Positions 23,524-31,561 of a stretch of 64,000 nucleotides of DNA are shown here, piece by piece; the first letter of the stretch is position 1; every line of letters starts with the position of its first letter. This DNA is from Actibacterium pelagium (GTDB taxonomy: Bacteria > Pseudomonadota > Alphaproteobacteria > Rhodobacterales > Rhodobacteraceae). The position numbers and the translations under genes are program-made. Where the stretch lies: NCBI RefSeq assembly GCF_002285415.1, contig NZ_NSBU01000007.1, positions 684,501-748,500 on the forward strand, given 5' to 3'. The notes beneath the pieces were generated by a model. That model made no database searches and had not been told where the DNA came from. It worked only from the letters and a program-made list of their open reading frames with translations.

Positions 23524-24414
23524 TTATTTTCCAGAGAAAATACTCGTTTCCGTTAGGTGGCCTTCCGTCGTGACCAGCCCGCGGCGGGACAGGTCGATAA
23601 GATGTGCCAGAACATTTCGTGTCGCCGCAGGGATCAGGGCGGCGGGTGTTTCGGTGTAGATACGCTGTGCAAACTCCTGTGCGGTGCCGGGGGTATCATG
23701 GACAGCAGACAGAATCTGACCCTCGCGGGTTTTGCGGTGTGTGTGCAGTTCCTGCAGGCGGCCCTCTGCATCTGCGACGGGCGCGCCATGAGCGGGCAGA
23801 AGCCGCGTGAATTGACGCCCCATCAGTTTTTCCAGCGATGCCATGAAGTCGGTCAGATCCCCGTCAGGTGGAGAGACCATAGACGTCGCCCAACCCATGA
23901 TATGGTCACCTGACAGTAAATCCTCTCCGATCCCGAAGCACAGGTGGTTTCCCATATGTCCCGGTGTCCAGATGGCGGTGGCGGACCAGTTGTCTCCTTC
24001 GATGATCTGGTCGTCTTTCAACACAACGTCAGGAGCAAACTGCCTGTCCCGGCCTTCGCCGCCGCCAAGACCCTCTAGCGCTGCGGTGTCGTCGCGGCGA
24101 CCTGCAAGGCTGTCGCCATAGGCCAAAACCTGCGCCCCGGTGGCGGTGACAAGGGCAGGGACCCCCGCGCTGTGATCCAAGTGGCTATGGGTCAGAAAAA
24201 TCCGTGTGATCCGTTCGCCAGCCTCCAGCGCCGACAGGATCGACTTTGTATGTGCCGGGTCAGAAGGGCCGGGGTCGACAACCGTGACCTCTCCCCGACC
24301 CAGAAGATAGGTGTTGGTTCCCCAAAAGGTCATGGGCGATGGATTCGGTGCAAGAACAAGGCGGATCAGGTCATTGATCCAGGTAACTTCGCCGGTCTCA
24401 TATGGGGTGGTCAT
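23524..24414 (-). CDS. Metallo-beta-lactamase-fold hydrolase
   Basis: A 296-aa MBL-fold protein. The metal motif HSHLDH is at residues 76-81, with further ligands in the TPGHMGNH and SGDHIMG segments and LPAHGAP. The C-terminal 60 residues (HRKTREGQILSAVHD, then NVLAHLIDLSRRGLVTTEG) form a winged-helix-like tail as in LACTB2-type hydrolases, a group with endoribonuclease or thioesterase-like members. It is divergent from the histidine kinase gene, with 48 bases between starts, and is the first chromosomal gene beyond the tRNA. Substrate is not evident. Confidence 0.87.
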   Translation of the reverse strand: MTTPYETGEVTWINDLIRLVLAPNPSPMTFWGTNTYLLGRGEVTVVDPGPSDPAHTKSILSALEAGERITRIFLTHSHLDHSAGVPALVTATGAQVLAYGDSLAGRRDDTAALEGLGGGEGRDRQFAPDVVLKDDQIIEGDNWSATAIWTPGHMGNHLCFGIGEDLLSGDHIMGWATSMVSPPDGDLTDFMASLEKLMGRQFTRLLPAHGAPVADAEGRLQELHTHRKTREGQILSAVHDTPGTAQEFAQRIYTETPAALIPAATRNVLAHLIDLSRRGLVTTEGHLTETSIFSGK

Positions 24415-24462
24415 CGGGTTCGGGCTTTCGCTTTGCCTTGGGCTTGGCTACGGTCCTAGCCC

Positions 24463-25782
24463 ATGAAAGAGGGTGTGATCAAACGTATGCTGCCGCGCAG
24501 CCTGTATGGGCGGGCCGCGTTGATTCTGTTGGTGCCAATTCTGACACTGCAATTCGTGGTCTCGGTGGTCTTTATCCAGCGCCATTTCGAAGGCGTAACC
24601 CGGCAAATGACACGGGGGGTTATCGCGGAACTGACCCTCATTTTGGATAGCATCGACGCTTCTGAAGATGTGGTGATCGCTAAGACTGCGCTGGAACCGC
24701 TAGAGGTGGCATTGGATATCGCTGTGACACTACCCCAAGTCACGCACGTTGTCAGTGCGCGACCGTTCTACGATCTTAGCGGCCGAACCATTCAAAGCGA
24801 GTTGGCCGAATCCTTCCCAAACCTGAATGCGGTCGATCTGGGCAGTTCTTCCAAGCTTGTCATCCTTGGATTTGAAACGCACCTTGGCCCGGTCACGGTT
24901 GAAGTTCTACGTGCGCGCGTGTCTGCCTCTAATCCGCACCAGTTGTTGGTCCTGATGATCTTCACGGGTCTCCTTATGACGTTGATTGCGTTCTTGTTTC
25001 TACGCAATCAACTGCGCCCAATCCGCAGGCTGGCCTTTGCGGCAGATGCATTCGGCAAGGGTAAGGACATGACGTATAAGCCCACCGGCGCGACCGAGGT
25101 CCGTCTTGCAGGCAACGCCTTTCTGGACATGAAGAACCGGATCGAACGTCAGATCGAACAGCGCACTATGATGCTGTCGGGTGTCAGCCATGACCTGCGC
25201 ACCCCTTTGACTCGTCTAAAGCTGGCCCTGTCGTTGGCCGATGACACCGACGACACCGAAGCCATGCGGAAAGACGTTTCCGAAATGGAGCGGATGTTGG
25301 ACACCTTTCTGGATTTCGCGCGTGGCTCGATGGTCGAGGAAACGGTGAGCACAAATCCGGCCGAATTGGTTGATCGCGTCGTGGACGGGTTCACGCGTTC
25401 TGGCGGTGTGATCGAAGTGACCTGCAGCACAGACACGCCACTGGTTCTTTTGAAAGAGGTGGCGGTAGAGCGCGCCCTGCAAAACCTTCTGGGCAATGCA
25501 CTGCGCTATGGCACGAAAGCGCGCGTAGGGCTGAGCGTGGGGCAAAAAGCGATCGTGATCTCGGTCGAAGATGACGGACCAGGTATCCCAGAAGACCAGC
25601 GCATCGCCGCGGTCAAAGCGTTCTCTCGGCTTGATACGGCACGGAATCAAAACAGTGGTACAGGCGTGGGGCTTGGGCTGGCGATTGCGGCTGACGTAGC
25701 GCGCAGTCACGGCGGTCTTCTGCGTCTTGGCGAAAGTAAGGAGTTGGGCGGCCTCAAGGCAGAACTTGTTCTGGCCCGATAG
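24463..25782 (+). CDS. EnvZ-like sensor histidine kinase without a neighbouring response regulator
   Basis: A 439-aa membrane kinase. Transmembrane spans lie at about 17-38 and 160-180, with a periplasmic sensor of about 120 residues between them, then a HAMP linker, a HisKA domain with phospho-acceptor His243 in SGVSHDLRTPLTRL and an HATPase domain (LGNALRYG, DDGPGIP, GTGVGLGLAIA). The HDLRTPLTR form is characteristic of the EnvZ group, whose partners are OmpR-type regulators. No response regulator gene is adjacent: upstream is the divergent hydrolase, downstream a tRNA. An internal ATG at 24487 is an alternative start. Confidence 0.9.
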   Translation: MKEGVIKRMLPRSLYGRAALILLVPILTLQFVVSVVFIQRHFEGVTRQMTRGVIAELTLILDSIDASEDVVIAKTALEPLEVALDIAVTLPQVTHVVSARPFYDLSGRTIQSELAESFPNLNAVDLGSSSKLVILGFETHLGPVTVEVLRARVSASNPHQLLVLMIFTGLLMTLIAFLFLRNQLRPIRRLAFAADAFGKGKDMTYKPTGATEVRLAGNAFLDMKNRIERQIEQRTMMLSGVSHDLRTPLTRLKLALSLADDTDDTEAMRKDVSEMERMLDTFLDFARGSMVEETVSTNPAELVDRVVDGFTRSGGVIEVTCSTDTPLVLLKEVAVERALQNLLGNALRYGTKARVGLSVGQKAIVISVEDDGPGIPEDQRIAAVKAFSRLDTARNQNSGTGVGLGLAIAADVARSHGGLLRLGESKELGGLKAELVLAR

Positions 25783-25787
25783 GAAGG

Positions 25788-25864
25788 TGGTAGGCCCGGC
25801 AGGACTTGAACCCGCAACCAAAGCGTTATGAGCGCTCTGCTCTAACCAATTGAGCTACAGGCCC
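25788..25864 (-). tRNA. tRNA with CAT anticodon (elongator Met or lysidine-type Ile2)
   Basis: A 77-nt tRNA with encoded CCA; 5' GGGCCTG pairs with the 3' acceptor strand. The anticodon loop CTCATAA gives CAT (complement of 25828-25830). A GGGCCTG acceptor with a TTTGGTTG variable/T-arm region resembles the isoleucine-2 tRNA more than initiator Met, but elongator Met cannot be excluded without modification data. Confidence 0.93.
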
Positions 25865-26027
25865 TCCATGCCCCCGTGCTAGCACCGAATAGCGGGACCC
25901 TCAAGACGATCTGTCCGCAAGATTGTATGTACGCTTTCTGCACGGAATCTGTACGGATTCTGCATGCCCCGTGGACAGTCGCGGGCTGATCCTTTATCGC
26001 AAGCGCAAACCAAGATGAGGACATGCC

Positions 26028-27077
26028 ATGACCGAGGGCAAGAATGGGCTGACCTACGCCGACGCAGGCGTTGATATTGATGCAGGCAACGCGCTGGTAG
26101 ACCGGATCAAACCGGCGGCCAAGCGCACGAACCGCTCTGGCGTGATGTCGGGTCTGGGTGGCTTTGGCGCCTTGTTTGACCTGAAGGCAGCTGGATACGA
26201 AGACCCCATTCTGGTAGGTGCAACAGACGGTGTTGGCACCAAACTGCGCATCGCAATTGACACTGGTGAAGTTGGCGGCGTGGGCATCGACCTTGTTGCC
26301 ATGTGCGTCAACGATCTGGTTTGCCAAGGCGCAGAGCCCTTGTTTTTCCTTGATTATTTCGCGACTGGCAAACTTGCCGTGGAAGAGGCCGCTTCGGTCG
26401 TTGACGGTATCGCAGAGGGCTGTGTCCGCTCTGGCTGCGCGCTGATCGGTGGCGAAACCGCCGAGATGCCCGGCATGTATGATGACGGCGATTTCGATCT
26501 AGCAGGCTTTGCCGTGGGCGCGATGGAGCGTGGCGCAGATCTGCCCGTGGATGTGGCCGAGGGTGACGTTCTTCTGGGCTTGGCTTCGGACGGTGTACAT
26601 TCCAACGGCTATTCACTGGTTCGCAAGGTGGTCGAGATGACCGGCCTTGGCTGGGACGCCGAATGTCCGTGGTCGTCCGGCCAAACACTTGGTGCGAATC
26701 TTCTCACGCCAACAAGGCTTTACGTAAAGCAGGCGCTGGCTGCTGTACGGGCAGGGGGCGTGCATGGCTTGGCCCATATCACCGGCGGTGGCCTGACCGA
26801 AAACCTTCCGCGCGTGCTGCCCGAAGGACTGGGTGCCGAGATTAACCTGTCCTCTTGGGACCTTCCGCCGGTCTTCCGCTGGTTGGCCGAAACCGCGGAC
26901 ATGGCGGAATCGGAGCTTTTGAAAACCTTTAACTCTGGTATCGGCATGATCCTTGTGGTCTCGGCCGACCGTGCCGGCGCGCTGACAGAGCTTTTGGAAG
27001 CTGAAGGCGAGACCGTGACCCGCATGGGGCAGGTAGTATCGGGTGAAGGTGTCGCCTATTCCGGGGCGCTTCTGTGA
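26028..27077 (+). CDS. purM: Phosphoribosylformylglycinamidine cyclo-ligase (AIR synthetase)
   Basis: A 349-aa PurM that closes the imidazole ring using ATP in step five of purine synthesis. Family signatures are visible: DATGFGAL-like loop as [62 protein letters not shown] and [16 protein letters not shown]. Length is typical. Its TGA overlaps the purN GTG start, the common purMN arrangement. Other pur genes appear about 6 kb downstream (purC, purS, purQ). Confidence 0.97.
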   Translation: MTEGKNGLTYADAGVDIDAGNALVDRIKPAAKRTNRSGVMSGLGGFGALFDLKAAGYEDPILVGATDGVGTKLRIAIDTGEVGGVGIDLVAMCVNDLVCQGAEPLFFLDYFATGKLAVEEAASVVDGIAEGCVRSGCALIGGETAEMPGMYDDGDFDLAGFAVGAMERGADLPVDVAEGDVLLGLASDGVHSNGYSLVRKVVEMTGLGWDAECPWSSGQTLGANLLTPTRLYVKQALAAVRAGGVHGLAHITGGGLTENLPRVLPEGLGAEINLSSWDLPPVFRWLAETADMAESELLKTFNSGIGMILVVSADRAGALTELLEAEGETVTRMGQVVSGEGVAYSGALL

Positions 27078-27667
27078 CCAAACGCGTCGCGATCCTGATC
27101 TCTGGTGGCGGATCCAACATGGTCACGCTGGTCGACAGCATGGTGGGCGACCACCCGGCGCGGCCAGTCCTAGTGGCCTCGAATGATCCCAATGCCGGAG
27201 GTCTGGCTAAAGCGGCGGAACGTGGCATCCCCACAGCGGCTGTCGATCACAAACCTTTCGGTAAGGACCGCGCCGCATTCGAGGCGGAACTGCTGAAACA
27301 CATCGAAGCAGCCGAGCCGGATATCCTGTGCCTGGCCGGGTTCATGCGTATCCTAACGCCCGATTTTATCGCACGGTTTGAGGGTCGGATGCTGAACATC
27401 CACCCTTCTTTATTGCCTAAATACAAAGGGTTACACACGCATGCTCGTGCGCTTGAGGCTGGCGACTCCGAAGCTGGCTGCTCTGTGCATGAGGTAACCG
27501 CAGAGCTGGACGACGGACCAATCCTTGGTCAGGCCCGTGTACCGATCCTTGACGGTGATGATCCTGATACTCTGGCGCAGCGTGTGCTTCGCCAAGAGCA
27601 CCTGCTTTACCCGCAAGTGTTGCGCCGTTTCGCTTCTGGAAATCGGGACATCCTGCACCTTACCTAA
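27074..27667 (+). CDS. purN: Phosphoribosylglycinamide formyltransferase
   Basis: A 197-aa GAR transformylase starting at a GTG that overlaps the purM stop (GTGA). It transfers a formyl group from 10-formyl-tetrahydrofolate in step three of purine synthesis. Seen: ISGGGSNM phosphate-binding loop near residue 9, the catalytic Asn-His pair in [14 protein letters not shown], and the conserved Asp in [15 protein letters not shown]. Length is normal. A hairpin terminator is not obvious after the stop, and a fresh promoter region leads into rnd. Confidence 0.97.
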   Translation: MTKRVAILISGGGSNMVTLVDSMVGDHPARPVLVASNDPNAGGLAKAAERGIPTAAVDHKPFGKDRAAFEAELLKHIEAAEPDILCLAGFMRILTPDFIARFEGRMLNIHPSLLPKYKGLHTHARALEAGDSEAGCSVHEVTAELDDGPILGQARVPILDGDDPDTLAQRVLRQEHLLYPQVLRRFASGNRDILHLT

Positions 27668-27745
27668 AGGGTTTCATTTTCTCGTGTGACCGCATACACA
27701 TGAGGGCGGGATTGAAAACAACAAGAATTGGGCAAAGACCCTTTA

Positions 27746-28897
27746 ATGCGGACACTTACGACGACTGAAGAGCTGGCAGAGTTCTGCCATCGCGCCAAAT
27801 CCGGCCCCTATATCACCATCGACACAGAGTTCCTGAGGGAGCGGACTTATTATTCCAAGCTTTGTCTGGTCCAATTGGCATTGCCGGGGGACGGAGAGGC
27901 TGTTCTTGTTGACCCACTGGTCAAAGACCTGTCGCTGGATCCGCTTTACGAACTTTTCGGGAATACTGATGTCGTAAAGGTCTTCCACGCGGCGCGTCAG
28001 GATCTGGAAATCTTCTTTGTTGAAGGCAAAGTTTTCCCGCAACCGCTGTTTGACACCCAGGTCGCCGCAATGGTCTGTGGCTTTGGCGAGCAGGTGGGTT
28101 ACGAAACCCTTGTTCGTAAAATCGCCAAACAGCCGTTGGATAAGTCCTCGCGCTTTACCGATTGGTCCCGTCGCCCGCTAAGCGAGGCCCAAAAGACCTA
28201 TGCGTTGGCGGACGTCACACACCTAAGGGTAATCTACGAATTCCTTGCTGCCGAACTTGAAAAATCAAATCGTTACAAATGGGTAGAAGAAGAAATTAAA
28301 GTTCTCACCGACCCGGAAACCTATATCATTCGCCCGCATGAGGCTTGGAAGCGTGTTAAGACGCGCACCAACTCGGGTAAGTTCATGGCGGTCGTAAAAG
28401 AACTGGCTCAGTTCCGCGAAGGCTATGCGCAGGTACGGAATATTCCCCGGTCGCGTGTCTATAAAGATGATGCGTTGCTGGAACTAGCGTCTACTAAACC
28501 GCAAAACCCACAAGATTTGGGGCGCTCTCGTCTTCTGCTGCGAGAAGCGCGGAAGGGTGAAATCGCACAGGGTATTCTGGACGCGATTCAGGCTGCGAAA
28601 GTGATGGATCCAGCGGATTATCCCAAAGCCCCGCAGCGCAATGACAAACTGCAGGTCAATCCAGCTTTGGCCGATCTTCTTCGTGTGCTTTTGAAGTCAA
28701 AGGCCGAGAACGTAGGCGTCGCGCAGAAGCTGATCGCGACCTCGGCGGATCTGGATCAGATTGCTGCCGGAAAACGTGATGTTGCTGCGCTAAGTGGTTG
28801 GCGCGCCGAGGTTTTTGGTGATGACGCGTTGCGTTTGTGCAAGGGAGAATTGGCCCTTCGAGCCAAGGGTGCCACTGTCGAAGTGATCGAACTTTAA
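27746..28897 (+). CDS. rnd: Ribonuclease D
   Basis: A 383-aa 3'-to-5' exoribonuclease for tRNA 3' processing. The ATG at 27746 is chosen over the upstream in-frame TTG (27728). The DEDD exonuclease residues are visible: Asp and Glu in TIDTEFLRERTYY, Asp in VFHAARQDLEIFF, and Asp in TYALADVTHLRVIY. The C-terminal half carries an HRDC-like helical domain (FREGYAQVRNIPRSRVYKDDALLELA). It follows purN and converges with the lipoprotein gene, overlapping it by four bases. Confidence 0.94.
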   Translation: MRTLTTTEELAEFCHRAKSGPYITIDTEFLRERTYYSKLCLVQLALPGDGEAVLVDPLVKDLSLDPLYELFGNTDVVKVFHAARQDLEIFFVEGKVFPQPLFDTQVAAMVCGFGEQVGYETLVRKIAKQPLDKSSRFTDWSRRPLSEAQKTYALADVTHLRVIYEFLAAELEKSNRYKWVEEEIKVLTDPETYIIRPHEAWKRVKTRTNSGKFMAVVKELAQFREGYAQVRNIPRSRVYKDDALLELASTKPQNPQDLGRSRLLLREARKGEIAQGILDAIQAAKVMDPADYPKAPQRNDKLQVNPALADLLRVLLKSKAENVGVAQKLIATSADLDQIAAGKRDVAALSGWRAEVFGDDALRLCKGELALRAKGATVEVIEL

Positions 28898-29352
28898 CGG
28901 CGTACGGACCGCGCGTTATTCGCACCACGGATAACGATGCTGCGCACGCCGGACAGTTCTTGGTCCGTCAGGAACATCGCAGCTGCAATCTCGCGCGAGG
29001 CTTGTGTGCCTTGAATCTGGTTGGTCAGAGGCTCTGCAACCCGGAATTGGATTGTCAAAACTCCATCAACGGGAACTCCGCGGTTCTCGGCGATTAGCGC
29101 AGGCTGCCAGTATCCCTGCCACTGTGTCAGGCCGACGGTGTTCACAATTGCACCACCGGGGGCGCGGTCGACGCGTACGCTTTGAATTTGCGCGATCAGC
29201 GGTCGGGAATCGATGATACCGCCGGGCACCTCTTGAACCACGACTTTCACTTCCTTGTCCCGGCCAAACCAGTTCAGCGGGTTCAGGCGTGACGAACAGG
29301 CAGAGGTCACAAGAACAATCGACAGGACGGCCAACAATGAAACGCGTGACAT
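28894..29352 (-). CDS. Predicted lipoprotein of unknown function
   Basis: A 152-aa protein from the ATG at 29352, which follows AAGGAG; a longer in-frame start at 29442 would put 30 residues before the signal sequence. The signal MSRVSLLAVLSIVLVTSACS ends in a lipobox-like TSAC, so the Cys is probably lipidated. The mature part contains DRAPGGAIVNTVGLTQWQGY and a C-terminal REIAAAMFLTDQELSGVRSI. The sequence looks like a conserved envelope protein, but I recognise no characterised family. It is divergent from sufE. Confidence 0.82.
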   Translation of the reverse strand: MSRVSLLAVLSIVLVTSACSSRLNPLNWFGRDKEVKVVVQEVPGGIIDSRPLIAQIQSVRVDRAPGGAIVNTVGLTQWQGYWQPALIAENRGVPVDGVLTIQFRVAEPLTNQIQGTQASREIAAAMFLTDQELSGVRSIVIRGANNARSVRR

Positions 29353-29480
29353 GGGAACTCCTTTGATCCGTACCCAAGGGGTTAGCCGAAACCACGCGGC
29401 TTGAAAAGACAGTAGAGCAGGGTCTGGACCTTTTGCTGTCAAAGGCCTAGGTCAAGCCGGCAACATCAAGTGAGGGCATC

Positions 29481-29900
29481 ATGGCCAGCGAAGCCTTTGA
29501 AGAGATCGTCGAAACCTTTGAATTCCTGGACGACTGGGAGGACCGGTATCGGACCGTGATTGACATGGGCAAGGATATGGATCCGCTGGAAGATGCCTTG
29601 CGCGTTCCAGCCACCAAAGTGGACGGTTGCGCCAGCCAAGTCTGGCTTGTCCCCGAAATCGAAGGTGAGGGCCCAACGGCCACGTTCCGCTTCCGCGGTG
29701 ACAGTGACGCGATGATTGTCCGTGGTTTGATTGCCGTTCTGAAGGCGCTTTACTCTGAGCAGACCATAGAACAGGTGCTTGCGGTAAACGCATCGGAAGA
29801 ACTGGGCCGTCTTGGCCTGAACGACCACCTGTCTGCGCAGCGCTCTAACGGGCTGCGTGCGATGGTAGAACGCATTCAGCAGGTTGCGGCTAAGGCCTGA
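29481..29900 (+). CDS. sufE: SufE-family sulfur acceptor
   Basis: A 139-aa SufE. It accepts persulfide sulfur from a SufS-type cysteine desulfurase and passes it to the Fe-S scaffold. The catalytic Cys is in VDGCASQVWLVPE at about residue 52, in the expected loop. Flanking family patterns include EIVETFEFLDDWEDRY at the N-terminus and LNDHLSAQRSNGLRAMV at the C-terminus. It is a single gene here; no suf operon is in the window. It overlaps the convergent DUF1638 gene by 11 bases. Confidence 0.94.
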   Translation: MASEAFEEIVETFEFLDDWEDRYRTVIDMGKDMDPLEDALRVPATKVDGCASQVWLVPEIEGEGPTATFRFRGDSDAMIVRGLIAVLKALYSEQTIEQVLAVNASEELGRLGLNDHLSAQRSNGLRAMVERIQQVAAKA

Positions 29901-30534
29901 TCCGCGCCAGTTCTGGTGTCAGTTCGCCATAGCCTGTCGCCCGGTGTTCGAACTCCAACCCAAGTCGCGCAGCGCAAACGCTGGCCTTTTCGGTTAGGGC
30001 AGGATCGTCCGTCTGGGCGAGGTGAACCAGTTTGGTGTAGTTCCCGAAATAGGTTTCAAGAAGGTCTGGATAGCGGTCTAATCCAAGCGGTTTCCAGACA
30101 AACGCGTCGAACTGGCGAACCAGAAAATCGGTCAGATAGAAGGCGGTGAACTCTTCTCGCGCTTCAAACGTTTCGACACCGTCAAAGAAGGCATAGCAAT
30201 GGGGGCCAGCCATCATTTTAACCCCTAGGTCTTCGCAACGCTGTTGCAACTGACCGCCAGTACCGCAGTCGGCGTAAACGACGAAAATCTCATCGTAATT
30301 CGGCCGATGTTCGAGAACGGCTGCTTCGACTGCATCAGGGATGCCTTGCGGACTGTTGTGTAAAATCGCGGGCAGGCAATGCAGGGCCAGATGCGTCCAG
30401 CCGTTCGCCTCGATCACGGCAAGAATCTCACGAGCCAGCGCACCGCATGCTAGCAGAAGCGTTTTCGCCTCGGCAGCGCCCGTGTTCAGTCCTTTTTCAG
30501 TGAGGATTTTGTCGTCGATGCGCACGTCAGCCAC
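29890..30534 (-). CDS. DUF1638-family protein of the corrinoid methyl-transfer module
   Basis: A 214-aa protein with a GTG start (30532-30534). The pattern TLLLACGALAREILAVIEANGW, then HCLPAILHNSPQGIP and VVYADCGTGGQLQ, and AGPHCYAFFDG is typical of DUF1638 as I recall it, with several conserved Cys and His that may bind metal. The family commonly sits with corrinoid proteins and methyltransferases, as here (corrinoid protein at 30716, homocysteine methyltransferase at 31562). Exact function is unproven; a role in handling the cobalamin cofactor or a methyl donor is inferred from context. A small membrane gene overlaps its start. Confidence 0.85.
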   Translation of the reverse strand: MADVRIDDKILTEKGLNTGAAEAKTLLLACGALAREILAVIEANGWTHLALHCLPAILHNSPQGIPDAVEAAVLEHRPNYDEIFVVYADCGTGGQLQQRCEDLGVKMMAGPHCYAFFDGVETFEAREEFTAFYLTDFLVRQFDAFVWKPLGLDRYPDLLETYFGNYTKLVHLAQTDDPALTEKASVCAARLGLEFEHRATGYGELTPELARIRP

Positions 30535-30688
30535 GCATGAAGCGGACCAGAACCGCCGCAGCCAGTAGGGCAGGGATCAGCGCCGTGCTCGCGACCTCGT
30601 GTTCGACGAAGAACGCCACGGTCACGCCCGCCGCGATCAAGACCACCAACAGTAACATCAAAAGCCGTTTTACTGGCATGGTTCGCAT
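30527..30688 (-). CDS. Small membrane protein within the corrinoid operon (53 aa)
   Basis: A short frame opens at ATG 30686-30688 (or ATG 30677-30679) and stops at 30527-30529, overlapping the start of the DUF1638 gene. Translation reads MRTMPVKRLLMLLLVVLIAA followed by a second hydrophobic segment, STALIPALLAAAVLVRFM, so two membrane helices are predicted with a basic cytosolic N-terminus. It lies 27 bases after the corrinoid-protein stop, filling what would otherwise be a gap in a tight operon. Its reality rests on position and hydrophobic pattern only. Confidence 0.55.
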   Translation of the reverse strand: MRTMPVKRLLMLLLVVLIAAGVTVAFFVEHEVASTALIPALLAAAVLVRFMRG

Positions 30689-30715
30689 CTGCCCTTCATA
30701 AGGACCCTACGCGCA

Positions 30716-31396
30716 TCAGCGCTGGCTGATCAGGTCCTTTGCAACTTCCACGGCGACAGCGGCGTCCCTGCAATAGGAATCCGCGCCGATGGCGGTGCCG
30801 AACTCTTCATTCAAAGGTGCGCCACCGACCATGACGATATATTTGTCGCGTTTTCCCTGCGCTGCAAGTTCTTCGATGACCGTTTTCATATAGGGCATCG
30901 TGGTTGTCAGCAGGGCAGACATGCCAAGAATGTCGGCGTCAAATTCTTCCAGAGCGGCGATATATTCTTCGGCCGAGTTGTTGATCCCGATGTTCATTAC
31001 CTCGAAACCAGCACCTTCCATCATCATGGTGACAAGGTTCTGGCCGATATCGTGGATGTCGCCTTTGACGGTGCCGATAACCATCTTGCCCATGCGCGGT
31101 GCGCCGGTGTCAGCCAGCAAAGGCTTCAGGATCGCCATACCCGCCTTCATCGCCTTGGCGGCCATCAGAACCTCGGGCACGAAGAGGATACCATCGCGGA
31201 AATCGTTGCCCACGACAGTCATGCCGCCAACCAATGCTTTGGTCAGGACGTCATAGGGCATCCAGCCACGTTCGAGCAGGATATTTACGCCTTCGACAAC
31301 TTCTTCATCCAGACCGTCATACAGGTCGTCCTGCATCTGGGGGACAAGTTCATCATCGGGCAGTTCCGACAGGATAATATCTTCTTCTTCTGACAT
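30716..31396 (-). CDS. Corrinoid (B12-binding) protein of a methyltransferase system
   Basis: A 226-aa protein with the two-part architecture of MetH/MtbC-like corrinoid proteins: a helical cap (about 1-90, VNILLERGWMPYDVLTKALVGGMTVVG) and a Rossmann B12 domain with the base-off motif D113-x-H115-x-x-G118 in GDIHDIGQN, where His115 should coordinate cobalt. The ATG at 31396 follows GAGGATCAGG; an upstream in-frame start at 31411 is weaker. It lies downstream of the homocysteine methyltransferase, so the two could act as separate subunits equivalent to MetH domains. The spacer from that gene contains two inverted repeats (31416-31465 and 31489-31527). Confidence 0.92.
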   Translation of the reverse strand: MSEEEDIILSELPDDELVPQMQDDLYDGLDEEVVEGVNILLERGWMPYDVLTKALVGGMTVVGNDFRDGILFVPEVLMAAKAMKAGMAILKPLLADTGAPRMGKMVIGTVKGDIHDIGQNLVTMMMEGAGFEVMNIGINNSAEEYIAALEEFDADILGMSALLTTTMPYMKTVIEELAAQGKRDKYIVMVGGAPLNEEFGTAIGADSYCRDAAVAVEVAKDLISQR

Positions 31397-31415
31397 TTTC
31401 CTGATCCTCAAAAGG

Positions 31416-31465
31416 TTTCGCGTTCCCTGCCGTATACTGACTTTTTTCAGTTTGGAAACGCGAAA
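31416..31465 (-). promoter_or_regulatory. Long hairpin in the leader of the corrinoid gene
   Basis: Arms TTTCGCGTTCCC (31416-31427) and GGAAACGCGAAA (31454-31465) pair at 11 of 12 positions; the 26-base spacer contains a further small repeat (ACTGA/TCAGT). It ends 19 bases before the corrinoid start codon, where it could influence ribosome access or mRNA processing. Confidence 0.5.
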
Positions 31466-31488
31466 TCGACGAATAGTTTTTATGAGTT

Positions 31489-31527
31489 GTGATCATATTC
31501 AGGCTGTAACCGTTTGAATATGATCAC
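31489..31527. promoter_or_regulatory. Perfect 13-bp inverted repeat between methyltransferase and corrinoid genes
   Basis: GTGATCATATTCA (31489-31501) and TGAATATGATCAC (31515-31527) are exact complements with a 13-base spacer. It could be a dimeric regulator site or, as RNA, a stable hairpin separating the two genes. Confidence 0.55.
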
Positions 31528-31561
31528 TAAGAGCAGGCGATGCCCCTAGTTTTGGACCTGC

